Below are positions 63,753 to 64,000 of a stretch of DNA of 64,000 bases, piece by piece (position 1 is the first letter of the stretch; every line of letters begins with the position of its first letter). A program made the position numbers and the translations under genes. Below the pieces are notes generated by a model. The model was given only the letters and a program-made list of their open reading frames with translations, did no database searches and had not been told where the DNA came from. The stretch is from Amphibacillus cookii (lineage in GTDB: Bacteria > Bacillota > Bacilli > Bacillales > Amphibacillaceae): NCBI RefSeq assembly GCF_016908375.1, contig NZ_JAFBDS010000001.1, positions 405,142 through 469,141 on the forward strand, given 5' to 3'.

Positions 63753-63789
63753 GCACGACTCGGCACTGTCGAGTGCGTGCTTTTTTTTA
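63751..63789 (+). terminator. Terminator of mecA
   Basis: AAGCACG and CGTGCTT form the base of a stem (with an inner CTCG/CGAG pairing), followed by TTTTTT. It overlaps the mecA stop. Confidence 0.85.
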
Positions 63790-63881
63790 ATATCAGTTGT
63801 GGGAAGCGGAGAAATTTTTAGTTATAAATACAGCGAAAATTGAGATCGGATCAAAAGTAAATAAGTCAATTCGTCAATATA

Positions 63882-63933
63882 ACAACCGAACTATAATAGG
63901 TGCTTAACCAATTATAGTTCGTTGTTTATTTTT
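63882..63933 (+). terminator. Second hairpin with T run, no gene in front
   Basis: ACAACCGAACTATAAT and ATTATAGTTCGTTGT pair almost perfectly around AGGTGCTTAACCA, followed by TTATTTTTTTAT. It may terminate a short transcript or act as a second barrier for mecA. Confidence 0.6.
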
Positions 63934-63936
63934 TTA

Positions 63937-64000
63937 TCCTGATTCACTCAATGAACCATCAGTGGGTGGGTAAGATCGCAGACTAAAACCGTCACATCTT
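63937..64000 (+). repeat. R1 repeat, copy M (partial, cut by window end)
   Basis: It opens inside the element (TCCTGATTCACTCAATGAACC), continues ATCAGTGGGTGGGTAAGATC and ends at the window edge. The left stem-loop is missing. Confidence 0.75.

Overview
The window is low-GC DNA from a spore-forming member of the Bacillaceae (Bacillota). The sequence supports this with a six-gene gerP spore-germination cluster behind a sigma-K-like promoter, a Ku/LigD repair pair, an spx-mecA pair, a T-box leader on trpS, a Bacillus-type ssrA, and the gene neighbourhoods secG-est-rnr-smpB-ssrA and fabH-fabF-yjbA-trpS-yjbC-spx-mecA. The halophilic/alkaliphilic Amphibacillus-Gracilibacillus-Halolactibacillus branch would fit, but the genus is inference.

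Layout. 0.4-5.4 kb (minus strand): an acetyltransferase, ptsHI and a fruR-fruK pair without the usual fruA transporter. 5.4-6.0 kb: a mosaic repeat block. 6.1-16.3 kb: secG, carboxylesterase, rnr, then about 5.7 kb of accessory genes (GyrI-like protein, a DUF1540 protein, TetR, an amidinotransferase-fold enzyme, a cation-efflux protein, an acetyltransferase) before smpB and ssrA. 16.4-18.5 kb: a decayed prophage or island at the 3' end of ssrA, with a frameshifted integrase joined directly to the tail of a lysin, followed by truncated small genes. 18.6-24.1 kb: a second DUF1540 copy and a carbohydrate cluster (two AraC regulators, a GH27 alpha-galactosidase, a Cys-rich small protein, a GH43 enzyme). 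24.5-28.2 kb: a two-component system divergent from an ABC-2 transporter. 28.5-31.3 kb: divergent Ku and LigD. 31.5-36.8 kb: a sucrose regulon (scrR, scrA, scrK, scrB) with two copies of an operator. 37-39.2 kb: aroD and a CwlO-like endopeptidase. 39.5-41.2 kb: gerPABCDEF. 41.9-49.4 kb: an asparagine synthetase, DegV, a YitT-family protein, a candidate small RNA and a ComP/ComA-like pair without ComQX. 49.5-54.4 kb: Nfu-like, Cof-type phosphatase, MIP18-family protein, Fnr, UppP, a Pro/Gly-repeat protein and YjzD. 54.8-63.8 kb: fabH-fabF, yjbA, trpS, a DUF4015 protein, yjbC, spx and mecA.

The most striking unexplained structure is a dispersed intergenic repeat, called R1 here, with 13 full or partial copies (151-434, 3378-3612, 5391-5450, 14193-14283, 28235-28387, 35190-35250, 36773-36908, 39267-39454, 41418-41592, 46190-46425, 54525-54677, 62027-62178, 63937-64000). 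Full copies run from TTTATCACAGATAACCGTCC to AAGGTTCGTTTTAT and can fold into two consecutive long stem-loops. Long copies carry an extra tandem set of small hairpins with TCCT loops. At two genes (fruK, scrB) the end of the element supplies the stop codon. A second mosaic family (R2) occurs at 5451-5965 and, inverted and partial, at 52502-52710.

All calls come from reading the sequence and from remembered family knowledge. No database search or folding program was run.
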